Source: Henricia sp. BOLD:AAB3569 (lineage: Eukaryota; Echinodermata; Asteroidea; Spinulosida; Echinasteridae). Taken from it: a DNA stretch of 64,000 nucleotides. Under the pieces are notes generated by a model. The model saw only the letters and a list, made by a program, of their open reading frames with translations, was not told where the DNA came from and did no database searches. Made by a program: the position numbers and the translations under genes. This document shows positions 1-10,496 of the stretch, in pieces (position 1 is the stretch's first letter; each line of letters begins with the position of its first letter). The stretch covers positions 2,604,001-2,668,000 of the forward strand of contig JBBELK010000062.1 in assembly GCA_037783545.1 (NCBI GenBank). Reading direction: 5' to 3'.

Positions 1-436
1 CGGGTATGCTTAACAATTACAGTGAGCATGTGCGAGTAGCCGGCCTACCATTCAGAAGTTTCAGGAAGGCAGATTTGTTGCGGTTATGCCATGGATTTAT
101 AAGTCCTATTGTATCAGGGGACATTATGCATCACGCTGCATCTTTTGAAGAAAAGACGGATTATATCGACAGATAAGACTCATGAAAAGATTTTCACACT
201 TTGTGATCCCTTTGGTTGCGGTTTCTTTTTAGATTTGACGAAAAACAATTCGAGGTAAACGGAGCCATTAGCACAGGAATTTCGAGTTACGAAGGTATTC
301 GTGTGCACAAAAGCCTATTCTCATGTCGGGAATGAGCGATCACTTCGAGGTAAACGGAGTTTCGAGTTATCCGGTTTCGACTTAACAAGATTTTACTGTA
401 TTTTTTAACTTACAAATGTTATTAGTCGATATTATA

Positions 437-588
437 CAAATAATGAATGTTTATGAGTGCAATGGGAGGAATATTTTCATGAGATGAAAGATGGAATGTT
501 CTAACGAGGCGAGCCGAGTTGAATGGAACATATTCCATCTTTTACCGAATGAAAATAAATTGCATGAATTTAAACATTCATTATTTGT
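437..588. repeat. Palindromic foldback repeat
   Basis: The left arm starting with CAAATAATGAATG is matched in inverse by the right end CATTCATTATTTG. The arms also share GGAATATTTTCATGAGATGAAAG-like text around a centre that contains GAGGCGAGCCGAG. It has no coding content. The same style of hairpin, with a GAGCCGAAAGCGAG centre, recurs near 59.04-59.14 kb. The rest of the first 850 bases holds nothing I can name. Confidence 0.5.
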
Positions 589-854
589 TTTATATGACGG
601 CCAAGTAGATCCTTGTTATACTACTTTTTTGTACAAATTATTTGAGCTTACCCTTTGAGTTTATTTCATTGTTCGTCATAAGTACAAAACCCGCCATGTT
701 GCTTGTGCATGTGAGTTGTAAAAAGTTTGTGTCAGAGGTCGCGCTCGCGTCATACATTCGGCACACATATAGTCATGCACGTATACGCGCTAAATGAATA
801 CAGTGCGCGGACGCACCGTGCAATGGAGAAAAAAACGTATGGAACAAAATTGCA

Positions 855-1043
855 CGGTTAGTGAGGTATGTACGTAGAACGTGTAGAGATTTGTATTTTA
901 ACAAAAATTGCAATTTCTTGTAAAAATACTTGTTTAAAGATTCCATTTTTAGCAACCATTTTGATGGGAAAAAAATGTTTATATTGAAAGGCAGGGCCCC
1001 ATTACAAAGAAAACAAGCCTCTGCCTTTCAGTATTTGGAAGTA
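855..1043. mobile_element. Half copy of the CTTCCAAATACTGAAAG MITE
   Basis: This matches the right arm of the full element at 7377-8238: the GTAGAACGTGTAGAGATTT block, the AAAAATTGCAATTTC block, then the terminus TTTCAGTATTTGGAAGTA. Only one arm is present. The flank to its right (GTAGACACATACACCTCC) also occurs at 49.69 kb without the MITE, so the insertion went into an older repeat. Confidence 0.6.
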
Positions 1044-1118
1044 GTAGACACATACACCTCCATGATAAACAGGAAAACTAAACAAATGTGGAAGGGGGGG
1101 ATACTAGCTGTTTATTAA

Positions 1119-1222
1119 AAGATTCCGTTATGAGCAACGATTTTGATAGGAAAAAAAATGGTTCTATTGAAAGTGATAGGTTTTTTAAGCATGTATGCCT
1201 ATCACTTTTAGTATTTTAAAGT
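1119..1222. mobile_element. Degenerate MITE end, same family
   Basis: The blocks AAGATTCCGTTATGAGCAACG and TTTTGATAGGAAAAAAAATGG are followed by a GATAGG...CCTATC stem and a degraded terminus TTTTAGTATTTTAAAGTA. They match the last 110 bases of the 7377-8238 family. Confidence 0.45.
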
Positions 1223-1639
1223 ACATATGTACATGTACATGTACATAATGTACCGGTATCTGTATGGTACAACTGTCCTTACCAGTTCACTTTCCATTGA
1301 TCGAATATTAAGCATGAGTTGATCCAGTTGTTCGTCAAACTTTCGCCGATTTGGCAGACGCAGAGATGCTTTCTTCTTGACATCTGCAAAGGAATTATTA
1401 GTGAACAACTGAAACATGGATATTTGCTTGCAAAATATGAACAGTACATTGTACCTCAGATGGTGTGTCAAGTGCCGGTATATTTGTGCCCATTTTGAGG
1501 GTCAAGTACATGTACATGTTTATAGGGACTGGGAGGTAAAATTTGAAGTTTAACGGCCCACTGTATCATTTGCAATGACCCCAAAAGTTAATCAACAAGT
1601 TGACAGGGAAAACCTTCCTCAGAGTACATGATTGAATTG

Positions 1640-1846
1640 TTGTTGTTGTTGTTGTATATTTTATGGCATCTTCGGCAACTAAGGCCCTTTATGCCATCAA
1701 CTATACGGTTTTAGCTTTAACTATACTATATTATCAACTTGAGATGACGAAGAAGGAGTTGCAGTTTTAGAAGTGGTAGGAAAACCCCCAGAGAAATGAC
1801 CCAGGGGAAAACCCACGCGGTCAAGTACCGGGTAGGGACTGCAAAA
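1640..1846 (-). mobile_element. tRNA-derived SINE (5'-truncated), minus strand
   Basis: Read on the minus strand, this ends in the family tail (GTTGCCGAAGATGCCATAAA, then a CAA-type repeat). It shares the body CTTCTTCGTCATCTCAAG with the full copy at 13832-14110. The tRNA-like head is missing. It is bounded by the direct repeat GATTGAATTG (1630-1639 and 1847-1856), a 10-bp target duplication. A homologous sequence without the insertion is present near 29.44 kb. Confidence 0.8.
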
Positions 1847-2149
1847 GATTGAATTGGTAGCAACTACATGTACATGTATCCAATGAAATGTTTCCGCCCG
1901 AGATGTTCAATATAATTTTACAAATAATCCATGAAGATGAAATTGTTGAGATCGTTTGCAAACGATTTACTTAGTGGTTCTCATCTGGGCAGTCCAAAAT
2001 AGGAGATGGGTCATTCCGTGTGAAATCACCTAGTGGTTGTCAGGGGTCCGACTCGGATTTGGACGAAACTTTTTCTAAAAATACTTCAACCTACATGTAT
2101 GTCATGTACACAATTTTAGAGGCCAACTCCAACTCGTTGCTGAAGCCCG

Positions 2150-2782
2150 CCGCACACGAGAGCTACCGGTATGTGCTGAGCCAAAATTCATTCGTGGCCG
2201 ATGGCGTAAGGAGATAGCTCTCGTGTGCAGGCAACTTTCGTGAGCATTTGGTCACTTGTGCCACTTGAGGCAAATATCTAACGTGTTTGATAATTTTGGC
2301 CTCGCGTGCCAAAAGTCTCACCGTGTGCGCTGAAACGAAAGGCAAGTGCTTAGGACTCATAGACTGGATTCATGGTTCGCGACGTTTAACCCACTGGTAA
2401 AACCACTCTAACACACGTCAAAATAATTGTGCGGACCAATTGATCTTCCAAAGTCGCATCGTTCACCAACTCACTGTGCGCAGCCATTTGCAGTGTCAGG
2501 ACACCGCGCATGCGTTCTTTACCTTGTTAGAGTGGTTTTACCAGTGGGTTAAACGTTGTGAACCGTGAATCCAGTCTACGAGTCGTAAGCACTTGCCTTT
2601 CGTTTCAGCGCAAACGGTGAGACTTTTGGCACGCGAGGTCAAAACTATCAAACACGTTAGATATTTGCCTCAAGTGGCACGAGTGACCAAATGCTCACGA
2701 AAGTTGTCCGCACACGAGAGCTATCTCCTTACGCCATCGGCCACGAATGAATTTTGGCTCAGCACATAGCACTCGTGTGCGG
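2150..2782. mobile_element. Foldback element with arms of about 230-250 bp
   Basis: Nearly perfect inverted arms run from CCGCACACGAGAGCTA inward to the text around GTTAGAGTGGTTTTACC, separated by a spacer of roughly 120 bp. It interrupts the older repeat: the uninterrupted sequence GAGTTGGCC...TTGCTGAG...CCCCCAGAAAATG exists in reverse at 8.55-8.60 kb. No clean target duplication is visible and there is no coding capacity, so it is non-autonomous. Confidence 0.75.
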
Positions 2783-3432
2783 TACGCTTCAGATAGGACC
2801 TCCAGAAAATGCCTACCCTACCGGTACTCACTTTTTCCTAATCATAGCCGTGCCATTGAAGTTTTCTGCATTTTTGGAGGCCTGTATAGTCTCAAAAATG
2901 CTTGGAAATTTGTACCTGAAAATTGATATACACATAGAATGGCATCCAATCTGCATGATTCTGTTATCAAAAGTACGGTACCACGTTTCCTTTCCTAATA
3001 TCGTCGTAACTTTTTTTTCATTTTTGGCCGCCCATGGTGCCCACACGGATGTTCGGATTGACTTCATATTTTATGTGCACACACACTAGGCACATGGGTT
3101 TGCTTCAACTCAAGGACAAAGCAAATCTATCCTTTTTTGGGGCGTGGTCAAGGCTTAAAAGTGGGTTCGCAAAGAAAAATGGAAAAATGAGCCTCCACTT
3201 CTAAGGTGGTTCCCCCAATAGGTCACTACCCAAGCGATTGAAACTTACAAACCTTGAAATACTGCCTCCATTCTATCTTTGGTATAAAATTTGGTCTGGT
3301 ATCTTTTTTCCTTCATGGCTTTTTGAATTTTTGTAAAAGGTCAATATTTTGTTCTAAAACGCTAGTTTTAATTGCATTATACGTATAGTATACAACATAA
3401 AGGAGAGCAGTCTAATATGTCATATTTAATAC

Positions 3433-3560
3433 ATGTACCTGTTCAATTCTACAGGTTGTCAGTTCGAATCCAGGTGGTGGCAATGTGAGTGTGCCCTTAG
3501 GCAAGACAATTTGCTATTGACTACCTGGCTTCACCAGGAGCAAATTGATACCTATACATG
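3433..3560 (+). mobile_element. Possible SINE fragment
   Basis: The stretch contains CAGTTCGAATCCAGG, which resembles an RNA polymerase III B box, followed by GGCAAGACAATT and a CTACCTGGCTTCACCAGG stem. No convincing A box or target duplication is visible, so this may be only a remnant. Confidence 0.25.
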
Positions 3561-3895
3561 TACACTGTACATGTATGAGAGTGAAAGTGTTGTGTGTTTG
3601 ATTGTTGGGCTCTCACCATGAGAGTCCGAACAGGCAACCAGGCTGCCAGGGCTGTACGGTATGCTCTCCAGTGAGCCCAGTGACCAGGGGTAATAATAAT
3701 AATGTGGGCACTTGCTTATACTATAGTAGATTTGTGTGCATACTATAATATATACTATAATATGGGGCACGACAACTGAGTGGTGTACTGTAAGAGACTG
3801 ATCCACAGATTGGTGACTAGAATCCCAGTCTCTGTGGTCATGGTGGTACCTATTACCTGGAAAGGGTACCGGGTACATGTGGAATGGTGGCATTC

Positions 3896-4467
3896 AACCA
3901 CTGCTAACTCTTGCAGACTGTTTAACAAATGCAGCCTGTTACTATGATGCTATCTTTTGGGAGATTTCAATCTTCCAACATTACACTGGAATGCAGAAAC
4001 TTTACCACTCACACTGCTTCCAAATTCTCCGATAGACAACATTTTCGTGGACACAATACTGAGCGCTCACTCTCTTCACCAAATCAACTCTCATCCAACA
4101 CGGGTCAACAACATTTTGGATCTCGTCCTCTGCTCAGACAATATTCATGCAACCTCGCACTTGGGAGATGACCTATTTGTCTCCGACCACACATCACTCA
4201 GCATTCAGCTTTGCATCAATCCCACTATCAGCCATTTGAAATCCAATCGTCCGAATTTTAACTTCCACAAAGCCAATCTCCATGACTTGAACAGAACCCT
4301 TGAGTGTATCCCGTGGTGTCTCATGGAGGCAACATTTGACTGCGACGAAGCCACTGCTCTCTTCCACGATCTTGTGGAAGCAGCAGTGATTGATGTCGTG
4401 CCTAAAGTTCTCCCTCGCAGATCTACACCTCCATGGTTTGATAGAGAAGTACATGTACATGTACGTG
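3896..4467 (+). pseudogene. Non-LTR retrotransposon A, 5' part: endonuclease domain
   Basis: The frame from 3957 reads LGDFNLPTLHW, then ILDLVLCSDN and VSDHTSLSI. These are the closing motifs (GDFN, LDLV, SDH) of the APE/EEP endonuclease that nicks target DNA for LINE retrotransposition. Upstream, DCLTNAACYYDA is in another frame, so there is a frameshift near 3955. The linker STPPWFDREV follows, then the frame is cut by the MITE at 4468 and resumes at 5246. Only the C-terminal part of the endonuclease remains; the element is dead. Confidence 0.8.
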
Positions 4468-5236
4468 TACTTTTAGAAGGCTAAAAGTGTTTTTGTTTAC
4501 GTTTATATTGGGACGTTATCATTTTCTAGTAACACTTTTAGCCCCATACCAATTTAACCCCATTCGCTATCTTACATTTTGCTGCACGCGGCAAGATGGC
4601 CGCCGTACCCCAAACTATAGTTCACCATACAGTCAAAATTAAACATTGAAAAACTATCATGGAATTACCTTCAGAATGTTGTACCGTGGTCCGTTTTACT
4701 CGATGATTCTTCTAAACAGAAAAAACTAGTCCAACGTAATTTTTCTTGACATTTTCAAGCACACTCGGGACAACAGCGACATTTACCACGTGTGTAAAGA
4801 TAATCAGTCAGGGCCCAGATAGCCCGCCCTCTTGTGGTCATCTCATTGTATGATGTCACTAGCAGTACAATGATCTGGAACATGATTTGCTTGTCTGTAA
4901 ATGTCGCTCTTCTTCCGAGAGTGCTCGAAAATGTCAAGAAAAATTACGTTGGACTAGTTTTTTTCTGTTTAGAAGAATCATCGGGTAAAACGAACCACGG
5001 TACAACATTCTGAAGATTCCAGGTAATTCCATGATAAGTTTTTCAATGTTTAATTTTGACTGTATAGTGAACTATAGTTTGGGGTACGGCGGCCATCTTG
5101 CCGCGTGCAGCAAAATGTACAAGTATATGTAAGGTAGCGAATGGGGTTAAATTGGTATGGGGCTAAAAGTGTTACTAGAAAATGATAACGTCCCAATATA
5201 AACGTAAACAAAAACACTTTTAGCCTTCTAAAAGTA
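4468..5236. mobile_element. Foldback MITE (TACTTTTAGAAGG family), 9-bp target duplication
   Basis: The terminal inverted repeat TACTTTTAGAAGGCTAAAAG opens the element and its inverse closes it. The two arms pair over about 320 bp each around a spacer of about 150 bp. The 9-bp direct repeat ATGTACGTG flanks it (4459-4467 and 5237-5245). Removing the element and one repeat restores the LINE A reading frame. One-armed relatives lie at 6615-7000 and 62470-62812. It encodes no protein. Confidence 0.9.
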
Positions 5237-5245
5237 ATGTACGTG

Positions 5246-5760
5246 CTGCACTCAGACATGTCAGAGTTAAAGAATCGCACAGAGCCCAGTCCCAATAACA
5301 TTGCAGTGTTCAAGCTGCAAGATCTCACTTCAAGACGCTAACCCGGAGTGTCAAGTGCTGAACCCCAAGCGTTTCTGGAGTTTTGTCAAGGCAAGATCCA
5401 GCCAGCACTCTCTACCATCAATGCTGAACAATGAAACCTTAGGACATGAAGCAACTTCTGAGAAGTCTTCTTCCCACACATGCTGTCATTCCTAACAATC
5501 GTCGTCGAGCACTCCGTTCCTCTGCAGCATTGCATCCCTATTCCCTACAGCATCCCCGCCCTCATGGCGTTAGAAGAGCCCATACTTTACTGGATTACGA
5601 CAGGAGTTTTCTACCAGCTGCTGTTAACATCTGGAATAGGATGTCCCTTGATGTCATCGGTCAGCCTTCAGAGGAAGGAGCTCAGCATTTCAAGGAGGCT
5701 GTGCATCACTTCCTGATTGGCCTTACATAGTTCCCAGCTTTTTGTATACAGTCCGGACTG
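5246..5760 (+). pseudogene. Non-LTR retrotransposon A, 3' part, reverse transcriptase deleted
   Basis: This continues the linker (RHVRVKESHRAQS, then NPKRFWSFVKARSS), which in intact elements leads into the reverse transcriptase. Around 5460 it jumps straight to a C-terminal segment, HTLLDYDRSFLPAAVNIWN, ending at the stop near 5728. The whole palm and fingers region of the reverse transcriptase is missing, so this is an internally deleted copy. Several frameshifts are present. The downstream TTTTTTTTTTAAAG may belong to its 3' end. Confidence 0.75.
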
Positions 5761-5983
5761 ACCCTACCCGGTAGCACATTTCTAGGCTTTTTTTTTTTAA
5801 AGTCCTGTTACTGTTGCTGTGCGTGCTACTACCATGATGGGTTTTTTTTTCAATGAGATTTTTGAATTCCCTCCAACGCTTTTTGTCACTTTTGACCGTA
5901 ATTGGTGGAATTGGGTCTAGAATAGAATTTTAAAAAAAAAAAAAAAAAAAAAAGGGGGACAAAGCTGCATTACTGATGGAGTA

Positions 5984-6561
5984 GACAGAATGATTCTGTC
6001 CCTACAGAAGGAACCCCTTTCATAAAGTGGATTGTTGTCATTTTGCCTCGAAACTAGAATCACACCAAAAAATTTCCTCCAAGTTGTGTCCTACAGTGGT
6101 TTGAGATGTCCATGATTGGAAAATGATTCCAAAAAAAAAACTTCCAGAATCGTTTTTGAAGCCAAAATTTCCTCTTGCGTGGAATCCGGACGAGGATTGT
6201 CTTCGTTACTGTAAATTCTGGACGGTAGAGGGCGCTGTTACGAATTAGTGGCTTTGGCTATGCTGTTACTATGCAGTTTCTAAGGACCTTTATTGTCTGC
6301 CCATGGCAACAGCATAGCCAAAGCCACTAATTCATAACAGCGCCCTCTAGCGTCCAGAACAAAGAAAATCCTCGTCCGGATTCCACGCAAGAGGAAATTT
6401 TGGCTTCAAAAACGGTTCTGCAAGTCTTATTTTTGAATCATTTTCCAATCATGGACATCTCAAACCACTGTAGGACACAACTAGGAGGAAATTTTTGGAT
6501 TTTATTCTATTTTCGAGGCAAAATGACAACAATCCACTTTATGAAAGGAAAGCTCACAGAC
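5984..6561. mobile_element. Palindromic element flanked by 13-bp direct repeats
   Basis: Arms at about 6016-6270 and 6290-6548 are inverted copies (CCTTTCATAAAGTGGATTG inward to GGCTTTGGCTATGCTGTT). Direct repeats TACTGATGGAGTA lie at 5971-5983 and 6562-6574 and may be the target duplication, although the arms stop short of them. A 20-plus A tract lies just to the left at about 5932-5953. No coding capacity. Confidence 0.65.
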
Positions 6562-6614
6562 TACTGATGGAGTACATGTACTTTCAGTCTGTCTATAACA
6601 AAGATGCAGCACAG

Positions 6615-7000
6615 GTACTTTTAGAAGGCTAAAAGTGTTTATTTGACGTTTATATTGGGACGTTATCATTTTTTAAGTTACACTTTTAGCCCTTTAACAT
6701 TTTAACCCCATTCACCGTGGTGAATGTTGCTGCACGCCCTTTAATGGTCCAAAACCTGTGTCAAAAATCTTACCTGACATTTCAAATCAGACATTTAAAA
6801 ACACACCATGGAAATCCTTGTAATCTCAAGACTTCTGTACCCTTGTCATTGTTTTCCCCATGATGACTCGAACATCAGAAAAGGATAAAATGGAGCAAAA
6901 TTCAAAGAAAATCGACAATTATCTATTAGATTGGAGACTTGACTTTGCTGCATATCGCGTCTGAAGAAAGTACATGTAGTCCCACCAACGCGGATGGATT
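6615..7000. mobile_element. One-armed copy of the TACTTTTAGAAGG MITE
   Basis: It starts TACTTTTAGAAGGCTAAAAG and follows the left arm of 4468-5236 through GTTTATATTGGGACGTTATC, CCCATTC and TGCTGCACG. The opposite arm is absent. Confidence 0.6.
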
Positions 7001-7021
7001 TTGTTTACACCCTCTTAAGCC

Positions 7022-7111
7022 TAGACTGGCCCCCTGTCCATGTGCGCTACGCTGCTCTCGCTCATATACAACGCTTGGGGAAGTACATATGTGGACAGGG
7101 GAGCCAGTCTA
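7022..7111. mobile_element. Short MITE of the TAGACTGG...CCAGTCTA family
   Basis: Terminal inverted repeats TAGACTGGCCCCCTGTCCA and TGGACAGGGGAGCCAGTCTA bound about 90 bp. The family also appears at 11364-11781, inside 18379-19617, and at 41629-41960. No target duplication is visible here. Confidence 0.65.
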
Positions 7112-7113
7112 GG

Positions 7114-7376
7114 TGAGCATCTCTTGAGTCATGTTCAACCTGCCATCTCTGATCAGCAGCATGGTTTTGTACCTGGTCGCAACTGTGAAACGAACATCAA
7201 ATCATTGTTGCAGGAAACATACCGTGCTGTTGATCAGGGAGAGCAACTTGATGTTGTTTACACAGACTTCTGAAAGGCCTTTGACCGAGTAAACCATAGT
7301 CTCCTTAAATGCATAAATTAAGCTCCTACAACTTACATCCAAATGTGCTCAGACTACTTGGTAATTACCTCTCTGG
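7114..7376 (+). pseudogene. Non-LTR retrotransposon B, reverse transcriptase fingers/palm, 5' fragment
   Basis: The frame reads HVQPAISDQQHGFVPGRNC, then LDVVYTDF, stop, KAFDRVNHSLL. This is the QHGF...R and D.sKAFD.V signature of a LINE reverse transcriptase, with a TGA replacing the usual Ser codon. A frameshift follows before LLGNYLSG, where the MITE inserted. The frame resumes at 8239. It has no start and several breaks, so it is an inactive relic. Confidence 0.8.
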
Positions 7377-8238
7377 TACTTCCAAATACTGAAAGCCACC
7401 CAGACCAAACTGGGTGGCTTTCAAGAACAGCACTTTTTTTCCCATCAAAATCGTTGCTCAAAATGGAATCTTTAGACAAGTCATTTTACAGGAAATTGCA
7501 ATTTTTGGGAAAATCAAAATCTCTACACGTTCTACATACCTCCCTGGCCGTAATTTTCTGAAAACTTACGTACACAACTCCGTTTTTAACAATTTGACGA
7601 TCGAATTCAACTTCATAAACTTCAACTCGTGCTGATTCGATCGTGGCAATGGCGCTCGCCTCTAACAATTTCAAGCACCAGACCAGTTCCAGCACGTACC
7701 ATTTTTGGACGAGGGGGGATTTGTTTTAGTGTGCCACTGTGTGGTCGGTGAATGAAGGATTCACGTCAAATGACTTTTCACTCGTAAAGTTGCCACGCGG
7801 GTCACTTTGACAAAAAGCCGTTTGGTGGTAATTTGACGTGAATCCTTCATTCACCGACCACACAGTGGCACGCTAAAACAAATCCCCCCTCGTCCAAAAA
7901 TGGTACGTGCTGGAACTGGTCTGGTGCTTGAAATTGTTAGAGGCGAGCGCCATTGCTCTGAAAATAACGATGCCACGAGTCAGCACGAGTTGAAGTTTAT
8001 GAAGTTGAATTTGATCGTCAAATTGTTAAAAACGGAGTTGTGTACGTAAATTTGGAGAAAATTACGGCCAGGGACGTATGTAGAACGTGTAGAGATTTTG
8101 ATTTTACCAAAAATTGCAATTTCCTGTAAAATGACTTGTCTAAAGATTCCATTTTGAGCAACGATTTTGATGGGAAAAAAAGTGCTGTTCTTGAAAGCCA
8201 CCCAGTTTGGTCTGGGTGGCTTTCAGTATTTGGAAGTA
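7377..8238. mobile_element. Foldback MITE (TACTTCCAAATACTGAAAG family) inside LINE B
   Basis: Long inverted arms start TACTTCCAAATACTGAAAG and contain the AAATTGCAATTTC-type and GTAGAACGTGTAGAGATT blocks. Together they make a palindrome of about 860 bp with a short centre around 7780-7830. The direct repeat CCTCTCTGG lies at 7368-7376 and 8239-8247. The matching text extends to 13 bp because the target also had TA on both sides. Relatives lie at 855-1043, 1119-1222 and 51515-52130. Confidence 0.9.
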
Positions 8239-8390
8239 CCTCTCTGGTAGGAAACACAGGGTCGTGGTGGAAGGATTCTGCTCGGATTGGAAGCATGTTC
8301 CATCAGGGGTTCCTCAGGGATCCATATTGGGCCCACTCTTGTTTACATTGTTTGTGAATGACTTGCCACAGTGTCTGGAAAGCCGGTAAA
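8239..8390 (+). pseudogene. Non-LTR retrotransposon B, reverse transcriptase continuation
   Basis: Read across the MITE, the frame gives NYLSGRKHRVVVEG, then SGVPQGSILGPLLFTLFVND. This is the PQGS motif and following palm segment of LINE reverse transcriptases. The catalytic YADD block that should follow is lost: the sequence passes into an unrelated repeat at about 8391. Confidence 0.85.
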
Positions 8391-8693
8391 ATTACCCTAC
8401 CACAGTTTTGATAGCAGAATCATGCCGATTGGATGCCATTCTATGTGTATATCAATTTTCAGGTAAAACTTCCCAAGCATTTTTGGATACAGGCCTCCAA
8501 AAATTCAAAAAACTTCAATGGCACGGCTATGATTAGGAAAAAGTGGGTAGGGTAGGCATTTTCTGGGGGTCATATCTCAGCAACGAGTTGGAGTTGGCCT
8601 CTAAATTTTTGTACGTGTTCATGACATAGGTTGAGGTATTTTTGAAAAAAGTTTCGTCAAAATCCGAGTCGGACTCTGACACGGAATGACCAA
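8391..8693 (-). repeat. Dispersed repeat, uninterrupted copy of the 2.0-2.98 kb repeat
   Basis: In reverse complement it matches 2005-2149 joined to 2783-2985 (GGTCATTCCGTGT, GTCCGACTCGG, GAGGCCAACTCCAACTCGTTGCTGA, AAAATGCCTACCCTACC, GGCATCCAATC). It preserves the site that the foldback element at 2150-2782 disrupted. Confidence 0.65.
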
Positions 8694-8937
8694 CTTCCCA
8701 CTTGCACTTCTGTTGCAAATGTTGCATTTCTGAGATAAATAAATGATAAAATTACTGCATAAAGTAAAGCACAAAAATACGGCGCCAGCAGTCTGTGCAT
8801 AAGCCTGACAACAGAGGGCGCTGCTCGCGTGCGTGAATGTTTGTCTTGTGCATAACATGCACTAAATAACCAGCTAACTGAATTTTTTTTTTTTTTTACA
8901 GAAAAGCAACATTTGCGACAAAAGTGCAAGTGGGAAG
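8694..8937. mobile_element. MITE with TIRs of about 32 bp
   Basis: The ends CTTCCCACTTGCACTTCTG and the inverse of CAAAAGTGCAAGTGGGAAG are followed on both sides by GCAAATGTTGC. The unit is 244 bp and non-coding, and it contains a 17-T run. No target duplication is apparent. Confidence 0.7.
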
Positions 8938-9568
8938 TATATCTTAAAATGATATTATCTGTTGATTCCAGGAGGTAATTTCCTTAAAATCTTTGTAGCA
9001 TAGTTATAGGCCTACCTACACTGAAAAACATGGGGAAAAAAATACTCTCAATTTCTTTCCATTTTCAATTTTGACTTACCATCTCCATCTCCGGTTAGTG
9101 TTTCTTCTGCCATTGCCATGGATGAACAAGTACACTACACTGTACAGTCAGGCTAGGGCCGAGGCTCCAAGCTAGGATACATGTAGGTACACGACTTACA
9201 TTGAGTCATTAGTCATGAGTCATCATAGAATAGACTGACCGTGACCGTGACATTAAAAAATTGCCGGCATTGCAAAGTCGAACTCTCTCCAATTAAAACT
9301 TTATCTAACTTAAGTTTTGTCTAGGGAAACAAACTAATAATCACAAAAGAACATGGCACTTCACCATCTCTATACTTGAGATCAAAGTTCAATGATTTCA
9401 TTTCGCCGCAAACGAGTGAATAACGACAACATTTATCAAACACGACAAACAGCAAATCAACTGATCAAGGAGTCTCCGCAGTCCGCGGCCATCTTGAAAA
9501 TAGCGCCACCATTCGAATTACAAGAGCCAGTTGAAGGAACAAAATCAGGTGCGTTCGAGTAGTATTAA

Positions 9569-9991
9569 TTGCTTTCGTTGACGTAGAACATCCGGGAATG
9601 TGTGGTAGGCAACAGTCACGCGCGTACACGCGCGCGCCAATAGACGCACATGAACACGCGTAAAAAAAATACCCACCAGCGTATTTTCATTCGAAGATGC
9701 CGCACGCGGGCGTTGTGATACGTTCAAATTATTGAGCATGCACTCGGCTTGTAAAAACGAAAGTGCTTTTAGTTGATCGCGATTTTCAGCCTGAAGAAAT
9801 GCGTTTATATCTTTCTCGATACAACAGCCATGACGCAACAACATAAAGCAAGGTCAAGCAACAGAGGTAAGTGCAACCAATGCGCTTTTCCTGCTCTTTT
9901 GCCAGTTATAACTCGAACCACGTGGGTCATGAAAAATGCCCACCAAAATGGTGGATGGAAGGGTGACGTCACCGGAAAGCAATCAATAGCT
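9569..9991. mobile_element. Duplicated element with TIR and a conserved ATG-plus-splice-donor
   Basis: It is bounded by ATTGCTTTCGTTGACGT on the left and the inverse-like GACGTCACCGGAAAGCAAT on the right. A second copy with high identity lies at 50238-50677. On the plus strand both copies keep an ATG (here 9829) opening a short frame MTQQHKARSSN that runs into a GGTAAGTGC donor, like a promoter plus first exon. On the minus strand both keep a roughly 60-codon frame (SFLQAECMLNNLNVSQRPRA). I cannot tell whether either is translated. Confidence 0.55.
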
Positions 9992-10010
9992 TACGAGGCG
10001 TGTATACACT

Positions 10011-10475
10011 TAGCCTTTGTTAAGGCCTCACAGCTGGGTGAGTCGCGCACCAGAACGAGAGCGCCACCATGCGACGAGGACGGGACGAGCAGCGTCAGCT
10101 GGGAGGCCTTTGCTGTCCCGGAATAATTATTTATTAATGTATACAGCCCCTGTTACATTATTCATCCGTGCGTTGTTGTGCTGCGAATGTACGTATGTTT
10201 GTGTTGGCGCGCACGTACGCGTTGTATGTAAAGTGCGCGCGCGTGATTACAAACCGGTGCGCGCGAACCCGATTGGCTTGCATTGTTAGCTATTCAACGC
10301 AACACGCACACTGTGTCATACGATCATTAGCATTTTGCTACCTCTCAGGTAGCAAAATTCCGGGTCAGCAAAGGCCTCCCAGCTGATGCTGCTCGTCCCG
10401 TCCTAGCCTCGTCGCATGGTGGCGCTCTCGTTCTGGTGGGCGACTCACCCAGCTGTGAGGCCTTAACAAAGGCTA
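10011..10475. mobile_element. TIR element, arms of about 105 bp
   Basis: TAGCCTTTGTTAAGGCCTC at the left and its inverse GAGGCCTTAACAAAGGCTA at the right extend inward through GCGCCACCATGCGACGAGG and GGGACGAGCAGC. The ends start and finish with TA, as in the 9-bp-duplication families here, but the flanks do not match. The plus frame through the arm is a by-product. Confidence 0.75.
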
Positions 10476-10496
10476 GTACTAGGCTTGTAGCACAGA

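Larger units (their letters stand above)
1550..2990. repeat. Composite dispersed repeat carrying two later insertions
   Basis: The parts 1550-1640 plus 1857-2030 match 29358-29560 (the shared CATTTGCAATGACCCC and GATCGTTTGCAAACGATTTACTTA blocks). The parts 2005-2149 plus 2783-2985 match 8391-8693 in reverse. A SINE (1640-1846) and a foldback element (2150-2782) interrupt it. Protein-like reading frames in this stretch are not conserved between copies, so I read it as non-coding repeat. Confidence 0.6.
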
